Origin: UBA830 sp038146925
GTDB lineage: Bacteria > Pseudomonadota > Alphaproteobacteria > MPNO01 > UBA830
Reading direction: 5' to 3'
Assembly (NCBI GenBank): GCA_038146925.1
Contig: JAYQSP010000010.1
Location: 62,001 to 126,000 of the forward strand
DNA: 64,000 nt
The position numbers and the translations under genes are program-made. Under the pieces are notes generated by a model. The model saw only the letters and a list, made by a program, of their open reading frames with translations. It was not told the origin of the DNA and did not search any database. Below, piece by piece: positions 1 to 8,670 of the stretch; the stretch's first letter is position 1, and the number at the start of each line of letters is the position of its first letter.

Positions 1-2
1 CC

Positions 3-866
3 GGCCATCCGGGCGGGATTCCGGTGTTGTTTCTGCACGGCGGACCCGGGGCGGGGGCGACATCCGTGCACCGCCGATTTTTCGATCCCAGCAGCTACCG
101 GATTGTGATCTTCGACCAGCGCGGCGCCGGCCGGTCGACGCCGCGCGGCGATCTGTCCAACAACACGACGGCGCATCTGATCGACGATATCGAACGCCTC
201 CGCGACCATCTCGGCATATCGAAATTTCTGCTGTTCGGCGGTTCCTGGGGCAGCACGCTGGCGCTTGCCTACGCCCAGGCCCACCCGGGAAACTGTCTCG
301 GGCTGGTCATTCGGGGGATTTTTCTGGGCCGCCCGTCGGAGATCGACTGGTTTCTCTACGGCCTGCAGAAAGTGTTTCCGGAAGCCTGGAGGGATTTTTC
401 CTCGGCCCTGCCCGAAGACGAACGCGGCGACATCCTGGGGAATTTTCACCGCCGCCTGCTCGACCCCGATCCCGCCGTGCACCTGCCGGCGGCGCGGGCG
501 TGGAGCCGGTACGAAGGCGCGTGCTCGACGCTGCATCCCAGCCCCGAAACCGTCGCGGCGTTCGGCGAGGATTCGATGGCGTTCGCGCTGGCCCGGATCG
601 AGACGCATTATTTCACCAACGGCAATTTCATGTCCGAAAACGCCCTGCTCGACAATATGCACAGGATCAGCGACCTGCCGTGTCTTATCATCCAGGGCCG
701 CTACGACATGATCTGCCCGATCGCCACCGCGGACGAACTGCATCGCGCCTGGCCGGGATCGGAGATGGTCGTTATTCCCGACGCCGGGCATTCCGCCATG
801 GACCCGGGTGTCCGCGAGGCGCTGGTCCGGGCAACGGAAAAGTACAAGCGGCACTTCGGCGGCTGA
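3..866 (+). CDS. pip: Prolyl aminopeptidase (proline iminopeptidase), 5' end cut by window edge
   Basis: Cytoplasmic alpha/beta hydrolase that releases N-terminal proline from peptides. The open frame continues to the first base of the window, reading GHPGGIP before the HGGPG oxyanion motif, so the true start lies upstream and only about 287 residues are seen. Family signatures are clear: HGGPGAGAT, FDQRGAGRS, the nucleophile elbow GGSWGS, the acid in QGRYDMICP and the histidine in PDAGHSAMDPG. A full-length family member has about 310-330 residues, so roughly 30 residues are missing. The next gene (PagL-like) follows after about 115 bases and is probably a separate unit. Confidence 0.93.
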   Translation, partial: GHPGGIPVLFLHGGPGAGATSVHRRFFDPSSYRIVIFDQRGAGRSTPRGDLSNNTTAHLIDDIERLRDHLGISKFLLFGGSWGSTLALAYAQAHPGNCLGLVIRGIFLGRPSEIDWFLYGLQKVFPEAWRDFSSALPEDERGDILGNFHRRLLDPDPAVHLPAARAWSRYEGACSTLHPSPETVAAFGEDSMAFALARIETHYFTNGNFMSENALLDNMHRISDLPCLIIQGRYDMICPIATADELHRAWPGSEMVVIPDAGHSAMDPGVREALVRATEKYKRHFGG

Positions 867-922
867 TGCGCGGTTCTTCCAGGATAGCTTTTCATGGGAA
901 GTCCAAATCGTCTAGAATGGTG

Positions 923-945
923 ACCCGCCCGCGGATAATGCGGGT
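923..945 (+). terminator. Possible weak terminator hairpin after pip
   Basis: A 6-bp stem (ACCCGC / GCGGGT) with an 11-base loop is followed by only TTG rather than a U-run. It lies between the pip stop and the pagL start. It may be a weak terminator or an attenuating hairpin; the evidence is the stem alone. Confidence 0.25.
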
Positions 946-981
946 TTGAAACGAAAAACAGTTCAGGCGGGGGCCGGCGGC

Positions 982-1488
982 GTGAATCGACTGCGTGTAA
1001 TTCTGAGAAAAATTCTTGTGGGCACATTACTGGCGGCGCCGTTGCCGGCGGCGGCCGATGATCCCGATTTCCTGACATTCGCGGCCGGTTATTACGATAT
1101 ATATCAGAAGAAACACGAAGCTGCCGAATTCCGCGCAGAATACCGGTCGGACAGGAAGATCTGGATATTCAAGCCGTTCGTCGGCGTCATGGGGACGACG
1201 GATTCGGCGTTCTACGGATATGGTGGTGTGCTGGTCGACGTATATTTTGGACGTCGTTGGGTTCTGACCCCCAGCTTCGCGGCCGGCTATTACGAAGAGG
1301 GAGACGGGCGCGATCTCGGGTATGAGCTGGAATTCCGTTCCTCGATCGAATTGTCTTACCGATTCGACAACCGCACCCGGCTCGGGCTGTCGTTCTATCA
1401 CCTGTCAAACGCCAATATCGGCGATTTCAACCCCGGCACGGAGGTGCTCAGCATCGTCTATTCGATCCCGCTGGGTTCCGGGGACTAG
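982..1488 (+). CDS. pagL: PagL-type lipid A 3-O-deacylase
   Basis: Outer-membrane beta-barrel esterase that removes the 3-O-acyl chain of lipid A. With the GTG at 982 the product has 168 residues: a signal peptide (VNRLRV..., cleavage near AAADD), then alternating aromatic strands. The PagL catalytic triad is visible as His140 and Ser142 in FYHLSNAN and Glu154 in GTEVLSIVY. The His-Ser and Ser-Glu spacings (2 and 12) match those known for PagL. A TTG at 946 would add 12 residues in front of the signal peptide and is less likely. The gene appears monocistronic or co-transcribed with the FkbM gene 45 bases downstream, another possible envelope-modification gene. Confidence 0.85.
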   Translation: MNRLRVILRKILVGTLLAAPLPAAADDPDFLTFAAGYYDIYQKKHEAAEFRAEYRSDRKIWIFKPFVGVMGTTDSAFYGYGGVLVDVYFGRRWVLTPSFAAGYYEEGDGRDLGYELEFRSSIELSYRFDNRTRLGLSFYHLSNANIGDFNPGTEVLSIVYSIPLGSGD

Positions 1489-1533
1489 GTCTATTTCGAC
1501 CGACACAGCGGGCCACCGCCAACGCAGGCAGAC

Positions 1534-2295
1534 ATGACGTCCGCGCGCACCCGGTTCTGGGACAGCTTCGACCGTCTGGCGCCCGCCGCTCTCTATTATC
1601 CCGTTCACTATCGCCGCGCCTGTCGCTGGAACGCATTCCTGTTCGACGTCATGCGCGTCCTGATGGCGCCCGACCGGCACACCATCGATGTCGGCGCCCA
1701 TCGCGGCGTGTTCAGCTGGTTCTACGCCCGGCATTCGGCGGGGGTAACCGCGTTCGAGGCCCATCCCGGCAATTACCGGTATTTACGGCGGCTGGCAGGG
1801 CGGGGCGTGACGCCGCATCATCTGGCGTTGTCCGATGCCGAGGGCTCGATCAGCCTGCATGTCGCGACCGAAGGCGGGCGCGAGCTGTCGGAAAGCGGCT
1901 CCATCGCCGGCGATCCCGATGGCGGCGATGCCGACGTCGATAAGGTCTATGAGGTCGCGTGCCGGCCGCTGGATTCATTTGATTTTCCCGATACCGGTTT
2001 CCTGACGATAGATGTCGAGGGCGCCGAACCCGCCGTGGTCGCGGACGCGCGCGAAACCATCCGCCGGCACCGCCCCAACCTGATGATCGAAATCCAGGCC
2101 AACATCATCGGCGAGGACGCGATGCGCGATCTGATCGACGGCATCCGGGCCGAAGGCTACGACTGTTTGTTCTTCTTCGGTCGGCGCATCGTCGGCTGGG
2201 AGCACTTCGATCTCGCCCGCCACCAGACCGAGCCCTTTGCGCGCGGCGACATGCTGAACTTCGCGAACAATTTCATATTCCTGCCGCAGGATTAG
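1534..2295 (+). CDS. FkbM-family SAM-dependent methyltransferase
   Basis: A 253-residue class I methyltransferase of the FkbM family, which often O-methylates sugars or other hydroxyl groups. The SAM-binding motif is HTIDVGAHRGVFSWFYA (about residues 48-64), followed by the acidic loop FEAHPGNYRYL and the family motif FLTIDVEGAEPAVV near residue 160. No signal peptide or membrane segment is seen. The substrate cannot be read from sequence. Its position after pagL hints at surface glycan or lipid modification, but that is inference from neighbourhood only. Confidence 0.85.
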   Translation: MTSARTRFWDSFDRLAPAALYYPVHYRRACRWNAFLFDVMRVLMAPDRHTIDVGAHRGVFSWFYARHSAGVTAFEAHPGNYRYLRRLAGRGVTPHHLALSDAEGSISLHVATEGGRELSESGSIAGDPDGGDADVDKVYEVACRPLDSFDFPDTGFLTIDVEGAEPAVVADARETIRRHRPNLMIEIQANIIGEDAMRDLIDGIRAEGYDCLFFFGRRIVGWEHFDLARHQTEPFARGDMLNFANNFIFLPQD

Positions 2296-2336
2296 ACTTC
2301 CATTTTTTGCCGGTATTGCGTTACATGGTGCCCGGC

Positions 2337-2413
2337 GGCCCCGTAGCTCAGCAGGATAGAGCGACAGATTCCTAATCTGTAGGTCACAGGTTCGAATCCT
2401 GTCGGGGTCACCA
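2337..2413 (+). tRNA. tRNA-Arg (anticodon CCT)
   Basis: A complete 77-base cloverleaf with encoded CCA. The acceptor strand GGCCCCG pairs with CGGGGTC (one G-T wobble). The D-arm contains TAGCTCAGC. The anticodon stem ACAGA/TCTGT closes the loop TTCCTAA, giving anticodon CCT (reads AGG). The T-arm ACAGG-TTCGAAT-CCTGT is canonical. Confidence 0.96.
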
Positions 2414-2419
2414 GTTTCG

Positions 2420-2440
2420 CGCACCGAAGACAACGGTGCG
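2420..2440 (+). terminator. Hairpin 6 bases after tRNA-Arg
   Basis: A perfect 7-bp stem (CGCACCG / CGGTGCG) with a 7-base loop begins 6 bases after the tRNA CCA end. Only two T residues follow, so it is either an imperfect intrinsic terminator or a processing hairpin for the tRNA transcript. Confidence 0.35.
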
Positions 2441-2469
2441 TTCGAGGCGTCGGCAAAATGGAGACCGGG

Positions 2470-2643
2470 ATGAAGCGTACCAGGATTTTCGTTGCCGTAG
2501 CGTGTGCCGTCACTCTGTTGGCCGCCCCGACAAGCGCACAGCTCCTCAATAATCCAGGCTACCAGTCCCCGACTTATCAAATCCCCACTTACGAAATTTC
2601 GAGTCCGAGCGCACACTTGGCGATCCCGACGCAGGAAGAATAA
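2470..2643 (+). CDS. Small secreted protein, unknown function
   Basis: An ORF of 57 residues from ATG 2470, with GGAG about 7 bases upstream; an in-frame ATG at 2458 adds METG. It has a convincing Sec signal peptide: MKRTR, then a hydrophobic core FVAVACAVTLLAAP, then TSA. The mature part is about 35 residues, rich in Tyr, Pro, Ser and Gln, with a short repeat SPTYQIPTYEISSP. No Cys suggests a lipobox. The gene sits between tRNA-Arg and the 6PGDH-like gene. The function is not recognised, and it could be a periplasmic peptide or a spurious ORF. Confidence 0.45.
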   Translation: MKRTRIFVAVACAVTLLAAPTSAQLLNNPGYQSPTYQIPTYEISSPSAHLAIPTQEE

Positions 2644-2656
2644 CGAAGGAACTCTC

Positions 2657-3559
2657 ATGACCACCAGTTTCGCTTTCATCGGATTCGGGGAGGCTGCGCA
2701 ATACATCTCCGGGGGGCTGCTGGACCAGGGCGCAACCGTGACCGGGGCCTATGACGTCCTGTTCGATGCGCCGGACGGCGGCGGCGCGCAGGGCGAGGCG
2801 GTGCGGGCGGCGCTGGCCGAGCGCGGCATCCCGGCGGCGGCGGACAATGCGGCGGCCGTCGCGGGCGCCGACCTGGTGTTTTCGGCGGTCACCGCCAAGC
2901 AGGTATCCGCTGCGGGCGATGCCACCGGCCCGCATCTGCAACCGGGGCAGATATTTCTCGACATCAATTCCGCCTCGCCCGCCGCCAAGCGTGCGGCGTC
3001 GCAGGCTGTGACCGGCGCGGGCGCGGACTACGTGGAGGCCGCCGTCATGTCGAACGTGCCGCCGCACGGCCACAGGGTGCCGATGTTTCTCGCCGGTGCG
3101 AATGCGGAAAAGGCCGCTTCGCTGATGACGCCGTTCGGCATGGATGTCGAGGTCGTCGGCACGGAGATCGGCCAGGCATCGTCCATCAAGATGATCCGCA
3201 GCGTGATGGTCAAAGGGCTGGAAGCCCTGTTCGTGGAATCGCTGACGGCGGCGCACCGCGCCGGCGTCGAGGACAAGGTGCTGGAAAGCCTGGGCGAGAG
3301 TTTCCCCGGCCTCGACTGGCGCGGCAAGGCGGGATACCACCTCGGCCGCGTGGCGCTGCACGCCGCGCGCCGCGCCGACGAGATGGAAGAGGTCGCCGAA
3401 ACCCTGCGCGATATCGGCGTGCCGCCGACCATGGCCGAAGCGGCGGCGAAGCAGCTTCGCATGTGCGCGGACATGGGGCTGCGCGACCGGTTCATCGACG
3501 ATTTGCCCGACGAGATCGCGCCCTTCGTCGCCGCGATCGGCGAACGGCATCGAAGTTAG
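2657..3559 (+). CDS. NAD(P)-dependent 6-phosphogluconate-dehydrogenase-like oxidoreductase (DUF1932 type)
   Basis: A 300-residue beta-hydroxyacid-dehydrogenase-like enzyme. The N-terminal Rossmann motif is FAFIGFGEAAQYISGGL (GxGxxA type), with the NAD(P)-domain motif YVEAAVMSNVPPHG in place of the usual GGxxxA loop. Lys in SSIKMIRSVMVKG corresponds to the conserved catalytic lysine region, and the C-terminal half matches the DUF1932 helical domain. ATG 2657 is preceded by AAGGAAC at good spacing, so an upstream extension to 2504 is unlikely. It lies 18 bases before the CBS/DUF294 gene and may share its transcript. The substrate is unknown. Confidence 0.82.
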   Translation: MTTSFAFIGFGEAAQYISGGLLDQGATVTGAYDVLFDAPDGGGAQGEAVRAALAERGIPAAADNAAAVAGADLVFSAVTAKQVSAAGDATGPHLQPGQIFLDINSASPAAKRAASQAVTGAGADYVEAAVMSNVPPHGHRVPMFLAGANAEKAASLMTPFGMDVEVVGTEIGQASSIKMIRSVMVKGLEALFVESLTAAHRAGVEDKVLESLGESFPGLDWRGKAGYHLGRVALHAARRADEMEEVAETLRDIGVPPTMAEAAAKQLRMCADMGLRDRFIDDLPDEIAPFVAAIGERHRS

Positions 3560-3577
3560 CGACAGGGCGGTTCGCAT

Positions 3578-5011
3578 ATGGCGAATTCCCAGACCGAGAT
3601 CTTCCGCCGCCGGGTGGCCGACTGCCTGGGCACGCCGCCGCCGACCGCGCCGGTCTCGGCCACGGTTTCGGAAGCCGTCGATTGCCTGCGCGAAACCCGG
3701 GCCTCCGTGCTGGTCCTGACGGATGCGGACAACCGGCCAGTCGGACTTCTGACGGAGGCCGACATCACCCGCCGCGTGGCGTATTCGGTGCCGCCGGAAA
3801 CCCCGGTATCCGAGGTGATGACGTCGCCGCTGGTGACGATTGCCGCCGGCGAACATCTCTATCGCGCCATTGCACGCATGCGCCGGAACACGCTGCGGCA
3901 CCTGCCGGTCGTGGCGGCGGACGGCGCGCTGGCCGGCATGCTGCATCTCGACGATGCGCTGGCCTTCGCAGCCGACGAGCTTGTCACCCGGATCGACAGG
4001 CTGGCCGGCGACGGCGGCGAAGCCGCCTATCGCGGCGTCAAGCGGGCGCAGGTCGAACTTGCCGGCGGTCTGCTGGCCGACAACGTGCCGGCGACGGAAA
4101 TCCTGTCCCTGATTACCTATGTGAACAACGATATCTATCGCCGGGTTGCGCGGGACGTTCTGACGGAGATGGACGGCGCACCGCCGGTTCCTTTCGCCCT
4201 GATCGTCATGGGGTCCGGCGGCCGCGGCGAGAATTTTCTCTGTCCCGACCAGGATAACGGGCTGATCATCGGCGACTACCCGGATGCGGATCACGGCTGC
4301 ATCGACGGCTGGTTCACCGACTTCGCGGACCGGCTGACCCTGCGCATGGATGCGGTCGGTTTCCCGCTCTGCACCGGCTATGTCATGGCGACCAACCCGC
4401 TATGGCGCAAGACGCAGGCGTAATGGCGGCATCAGCTCGATATCTGGATCGCGCGTCGCAGCATGGCGGCGGTGCTGCTGGCGGATATCTTTTTCGATTT
4501 TATCCCCGTTGCCGGAGACGACGCATTGGCCGTCCCGGTGCGCGACCATGTCACCCGGACGATGGCGGATGCGCCGCTGTTTCTGAACGGCATGGCGCGA
4601 AGCCATGAAAACATGCGGTCCGCGCTCGGCCTGTTCGGGCGCATCCGGACCTACAACGGCGAGATCGATCTCAAGCGCCGCGCCATCCAGCCGGCCGTGG
4701 CGGCGGTGCGCCTGCTGGCGCTGAAAGCGGGAATTTCCGTCACCGGGACGCTGGACCGGGTCGCGGCGCTTGGAGATGCCGGCATGTTCGATGCCGACGA
4801 TACGGACGAGATCGGCACGGCGTTCCGCGATGTGTGCGATATCCTGCTGCGGGCGCAGATCTCCGCGTTCGACGCGGGGCGTGACGTGAACAACCGCGTG
4901 ACGCTGGCATCGCTGACCCCGTCGTGCAAACAGGCGCTGCGGTCGGCGTTGCGGATCATCGAGAAGCTGGCGGCACGGGCGCGGTCGGAATTTACCGGTA
5001 CCACGTTATAG
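3578..5011 (+). pseudogene. CBS-domain / DUF294 nucleotidyltransferase-like signalling protein, interrupted by an in-frame TAA
   Basis: The gene encodes two CBS repeats (about residues 10-130: DADNRPVGLLTEADI, DGALAGMLHLDDAL). A DUF294 nucleotidyltransferase-like domain follows (GSGGRGENFLCPDQDNGLI), then a C-terminal helical domain (LLADIFFDF, SHENMRSALGLFGRI). The frame reads NPLWRKTQA, then TAA at 4421-4423, then WRHQLDIWIARRS in the same frame. Homologues read straight through here, so this is a single nonsense codon (for example CAA to TAA) rather than two genes. Proteins of this type commonly sit next to a DnaQ-like exonuclease and are thought to sense nucleotides. The partner exonuclease is present, convergently, at 5047-5928. 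The interruption may be a real mutation or a base-call error. Confidence 0.85.
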
Positions 5012-5046
5012 TCACGGTCGCCGCACGAAACCTCAGGCGCGCGCCG

Positions 5047-5928
5047 TTATCCGTAAGGCCTCAAATCCCGGATCCTGTCGGCGGCGTTGGCGCACAGATC
5101 CTGCGCGTCGCCGAACGTGGCGGCGCCAACCCGCCGGATCTCCGGCAGCAGCTTCAGGAATATCCGCGCCGTCAGATCGGCGTCGCCCAGCGCGGTATGC
5201 CGGCCTTCGACGATCTCGTCGAAATGCCCGGACAGGGAATCCAGCGTATGATCGCGCCGCGCCGGGAACGCCGCGATGGACAGCAGCATGGTGTCGAGGC
5301 TGGGGTTCGGCACGTTGCCCGCCCGGTTCATGAAGGACAAATCGAAAGCGATATTGTGGCCGACCAGCACGGCGTCGCCCGCGTAATCGAGAAACTCGGC
5401 CAGCATCTCGTCGATCCCGGGGGCATGAGCGACCATCTCGTCGGTGATGCCGTGAAAGCGGATCGACTCCTTCGGGATCGGCCGTCCGGGATTGACCAGC
5501 CGTTCGAAGGAATCGCCGTCCAGCACCTTGCCGTCGACGATGCGCACCGCACCGATCTGCACGATCTCGTCGCGTTTGACGTTCAGCCCCGTGGTCTCGG
5601 TATCGACGATCACGTAGTCGAGACTTTCCAGCGGCAGCGACGCGATGTCTGCATAGCGCATGTCGAGCCGCAGCGGCGTAAAATCCGTGGTCAGCGGGCG
5701 GGGCGGAAGGTCGGGATTCGCGGAATCCGGGTTCGCCGGCGCGATCTGGCGCCACAGGACCCAGAACACCGCGGCGATCCCGATCCACGCAGGGACCAGC
5801 GCGCGCAGCATGGTTTCAAGATCGCCCGGGAACTGCCACACGGCGCCCGCCGTCAGCGCCATTGTCACCAGGGCGGCGAGGGTGAATATCCAGGGCAGTG
5901 TCAGTCTGCGCAGCATTGCTGCCAACAC
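5047..5928 (-). CDS. Membrane-anchored DnaQ-family 3'-5' exonuclease
   Basis: A 293-residue protein with two N-terminal membrane segments (about residues 10-31 and 43-60), then a DEDDh exonuclease domain. ExoI is DTETTG (D109, E111), ExoII is GHNIAFDLSFM and ExoIII is HTALGDADLTARI. It resembles DNA polymerase III epsilon but lacks a clamp-binding context, and the membrane anchor argues against a replicative role. The start is uncertain: GTG 5928 overlaps the stop of the lytic transglycosylase by one base, while ATG 5916 would give 289 residues. It faces the DUF294 gene, a frequent genomic partner of this exonuclease subtype, which suggests a linked nucleotide or RNA turnover role (inference). 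Confidence 0.85.
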   Translation of the reverse strand: MLAAMLRRLTLPWIFTLAALVTMALTAGAVWQFPGDLETMLRALVPAWIGIAAVFWVLWRQIAPANPDSANPDLPPRPLTTDFTPLRLDMRYADIASLPLESLDYVIVDTETTGLNVKRDEIVQIGAVRIVDGKVLDGDSFERLVNPGRPIPKESIRFHGITDEMVAHAPGIDEMLAEFLDYAGDAVLVGHNIAFDLSFMNRAGNVPNPSLDTMLLSIAAFPARRDHTLDSLSGHFDEIVEGRHTALGDADLTARIFLKLLPEIRRVGAATFGDAQDLCANAADRIRDLRPYG

Positions 5929-6731
5929 TAGATCGGATGCCGCAGTTTCGTATAGAGGCGGCGAATCTTGCGCACGTAATTCCGGGTTTCGCGATAGGGC
6001 GGGATGCCGCCGTATTTCCGGACCGCGCCCTCGCCTGCGTTATAGGCGGCGACGGCCTTTGTTACGTCGCCTTTGAAGTGCTTCAGCAGCCAGCGCAGAT
6101 AGGACATGCCGCCGCGGATATTGTCCCGCGGATTGAACGCATCGCGCACGCCGAAGCGTTCGGCGGTCGCCGGAATTAGCTGCAACAGTCCCTGCGCGTT
6201 GGCCGACGAGATCGCGTTCGCCTGATAGGCGGATTCGACCTGAATGACCGCCAGCACCAGATTGGGGTCGAGGTTGAACTCCGGCGCCATGGCATGAACC
6301 ATCGCGCGGATTTCCTTCGGGGCGTACAGCTTGGCGCGCGCGGTGCGTCCCCAACCGTTGGGGCAGCGGGCGGAACTGCGCTTGCCGCGCGGCCTGAAGA
6401 TCGCCGCCATTGTCTTCGCCTGCGGATGGCCCAGCGCGGCGGCGCGATTGAACCAGGCATGGGCGCGCGCCTGGTCCTGCTTGAAGCCGTGTCCGCCGGC
6501 GAACAAAAGCCCGATGGCATAGGCGGAATCGGCATGCCCGTCCGTATCCGCGCGGCAATACAGCAGCATGGCGATCCGGTAGTTCCGTGCCCGCCCGTCG
6601 TTCGGATAATGGTGATTGAGCGCCATTTCATAGGCCCGCTGCGCGTCGATATAGGCGTTCGCCGGGCTCGCGGGCATCAGGCCGGCCATCAGGACCAGCG
6701 CCATGGCGATCAGGCCGTTATGCCGGTGCAT
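5928..6731 (-). CDS. Periplasmic lytic transglycosylase (SLT domain) with Sel1-like repeats
   Basis: A 267-residue exported murein-cleaving enzyme. It has a signal peptide (MHRHNGLIAMALVLMAG... ASPANA) and Sel1/TPR-like helices (ADSAYAIGLLFAGGHGF, ARAHAWFNRAAALGHPQA, about residues 60-110). The SLT domain carries catalytic Glu in VIQVESAYQANAISSANAQG, followed by GLLQLIPATAERFGV and AYNAGEGAVRKYGGIPPY. ATG 6731 overlaps the GST stop codon (TGATG), which points to translational coupling. An alternative longer frame upstream is out of register with the GST gene and is rejected. Confidence 0.9.
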   Translation of the reverse strand: MHRHNGLIAMALVLMAGLMPASPANAYIDAQRAYEMALNHHYPNDGRARNYRIAMLLYCRADTDGHADSAYAIGLLFAGGHGFKQDQARAHAWFNRAAALGHPQAKTMAAIFRPRGKRSSARCPNGWGRTARAKLYAPKEIRAMVHAMAPEFNLDPNLVLAVIQVESAYQANAISSANAQGLLQLIPATAERFGVRDAFNPRDNIRGGMSYLRWLLKHFKGDVTKAVAAYNAGEGAVRKYGGIPPYRETRNYVRKIRRLYTKLRHPI

Positions 6732-7465
6732 CAGTCGCCCTTTGAGGCGTTTTCCGCCAGCGCCGATGTCGATTGCGCCGTCTGCTGGTACAGAAGCTTG
6801 CGTTCCTCGTCCGTCGGCGGCGCGGTGCGGCGCAGATCTTTGCCGAGATCGACGCCTTTCTGCACGGCGGGCCGTTCCTTGATCGCATTTCGCCAGCGCG
6901 ACACGTTGGGGAAATCGTCCAGCGGCTGCCCCATTGCCTTGGCGATCAGGACCCACGGCCAGCTTGCCATGTCGGCGATCGAATACGCGTCTCCCGCCAG
7001 CCAGTCGCGGCCCGTCAGCCGCCGTTCCAGCACGCCGATGCAGCGATTGTATTCGTTGGCGTAACGCGTTGCCGCATATTCGTGGTCGCCGTCGGCGTAG
7101 TTCCAGAAATGACTGTGCTGCCCGGCCATGGGACCCAGATTGCCGACCTGCCAGAATAGCCATTCAAGCGTTTCCTTCTCGCCCACCGGATCGGCGGGAA
7201 GGAACCTGCCCGTCTTGCGCGCCAGATGCAGCAGTATGGCCCCCGATTCGAATATCGTCACCGGTACGCCGTCGTATTGGGCCGGCGGGTCGCGATCGAC
7301 GATGGCGGGCATGCGGTTATTGGGGCTGATCGCCAGGAATTCGGGCGCGAACTGTTCGCCCTTGGAGATATTCACCGGAATCATGCGGTATTCGATCTCC
7401 AGCTCTTCCAGCAGGATCGACACTTTCCACCCGTTGGGGGTCGGCCAGTAATAGAAATCGATCAT
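6731..7465 (-). CDS. Glutathione S-transferase family protein (YghU/YfcG-like)
   Basis: A 244-residue cytosolic GST. The N-terminal thioredoxin fold starts with FYYWPTPNGWKVSI, where the Thr/Asn pair replaces the usual Tyr/Ser as in nu-class disulfide-bond reductases YfcG/YghU. FLAISPNNRMPAIVD carries the cis-Pro, and FESGAILLHLA is the glutathione gamma-Glu site. The C-terminal helical domain includes WLFWQVGNLGPMAGQHSHF. ATG 7465 overlaps the stop of the CoA-transferase gene by the ATGA arrangement, so it is translationally coupled in a unit running CoA-transferase, GST, transglycosylase. Confidence 0.88.
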   Translation of the reverse strand: MIDFYYWPTPNGWKVSILLEELEIEYRMIPVNISKGEQFAPEFLAISPNNRMPAIVDRDPPAQYDGVPVTIFESGAILLHLARKTGRFLPADPVGEKETLEWLFWQVGNLGPMAGQHSHFWNYADGDHEYAATRYANEYNRCIGVLERRLTGRDWLAGDAYSIADMASWPWVLIAKAMGQPLDDFPNVSRWRNAIKERPAVQKGVDLGKDLRRTAPPTDEERKLLYQQTAQSTSALAENASKGD

Positions 7466-8652
7466 TCCGCCGCGTCCTTCGCGCCGCCTGTGAGGACGGC
7501 GATCTCGTCCGGTGAACAGCCCGCCTCCGCCAGAACCTCCGCCGTGTGTTCGCCCAGCGCCGGACCGCCGCGGCGGATATCGACCGGCGTGCCGGAAAAC
7601 ACTGCCGCCGGCCGCGCCTGTCGCACACCGCCGGCCAGGTGGTGCTTGGTCTCGATGACGATGGCGTTGGCCGCGACCTGCGGGTGTTCGATTGCCTGGC
7701 TGCGCGTCAGCACCGGCGCGCAGGGGACGTCTTCCGCTTCCAGCTTTTTCAGCCACTCGGCCGACGTATCGGTGCGCAGCGCCTCCTGTGTCAGGTTCAG
7801 CCGGTCGTCGATGTTTTCCTGGCGCAGCGCGGGCGTTCCGAAACGCGGGTCGTCAAGCCATTCCGGCTTGCCGAAGGCGCGGGTCAGGGCCTGCCATTCC
7901 CGGTCGCTCTGCACGGCGACACTGATATGGCCGTCGGCGGTCTCGTATATCAGGTCGATGAAGCTGGCGGCGTTCTGCTGCGGGAACGGCTTGTCGATAA
8001 AGGTCTGGCTGCCCATGTCCGACCCCCACAGAAACGCGATGATTGTGTCCAGCATGGACACGCGGATATGCTGGCCTTCGCCGGTTCGCGTGCGCGCCAG
8101 CAGGGCCGCCGTGATGGCCTGCGCTGCCACCGTGCCGGTCAGCTTGTCGGGCAGGATGGTGCGCACCAGCCGGGGGCGCTCTGCATCCGAACCCGCCTGC
8201 ACGGTGGCAAGGCCCGACAGCGCCTGGATCAGCGGGTCGTAGACCGGTTTGGCGGCATAGGGACCGGTTTCGCCGAAACCGCAGATCGAGACGTAGATGA
8301 TGTCCGGGGCGACGGCGCGTATGTCGGCCTCGCCGATGCCCATGCGGTCGACCACGCCGGGACGGAAGTTCTGGATGAACACGTCCGCGCCCTCGCACAG
8401 CTTCAGCAGCGCCTTTTTGGCGGGCTCTTCCTTCAAATTCAGCGCAACCGAGCGCTTGCTGCGGTTGTTGTTCAGGAAATTGGCCGAAAACCCGTTCTGG
8501 GTATTGGCCGACGAGCGCGTGTGATCGCCGCCGTTGGGGTTTTCCACCTTGATCACATCGGCGCCCTGGTCCGCCAGCAGCATCGTCGCCGAGGGGCCGG
8601 AGACCATCGACGTGACGTCGATAATTCTGAAGCCGTCCATGGGTCCTGTCAT
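7462..8652 (-). CDS. CaiB/BaiF-family CoA-transferase
   Basis: A class III CoA-transferase of about 396 residues that exchanges CoA between acyl-CoA and a free acid. Family motifs are RIIDVTSMVSGPSATMLLADQGADVIKVE, with the Arg/Asp-rich start of the Frc/CaiB fold, then RSKRSVALNL, the catalytic Asp region FIQNFRPGVVDRMG, and YVSICGFGETGPYA. ATG 8652 is used; a TTG at 8661 adds three residues and an ATG at 8640, preceded by AGGA, would drop four. It heads the CoA-transferase/GST/transglycosylase unit. The acid substrate is not known. Confidence 0.87.
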   Translation of the reverse strand: MTGPMDGFRIIDVTSMVSGPSATMLLADQGADVIKVENPNGGDHTRSSANTQNGFSANFLNNNRSKRSVALNLKEEPAKKALLKLCEGADVFIQNFRPGVVDRMGIGEADIRAVAPDIIYVSICGFGETGPYAAKPVYDPLIQALSGLATVQAGSDAERPRLVRTILPDKLTGTVAAQAITAALLARTRTGEGQHIRVSMLDTIIAFLWGSDMGSQTFIDKPFPQQNAASFIDLIYETADGHISVAVQSDREWQALTRAFGKPEWLDDPRFGTPALRQENIDDRLNLTQEALRTDTSAEWLKKLEAEDVPCAPVLTRSQAIEHPQVAANAIVIETKHHLAGGVRQARPAAVFSGTPVDIRRGGPALGEHTAEVLAEAGCSPDEIAVLTGGAKDAAE

Positions 8653-8670
8653 GGCAACCAATATAGTTGA

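Noticed and set aside
2337..2413. tRNA-Arg(CCT) as a genomic-island attachment site
   Set aside because: No integrase, no duplicated tRNA 3' end and no change in base composition is visible downstream.
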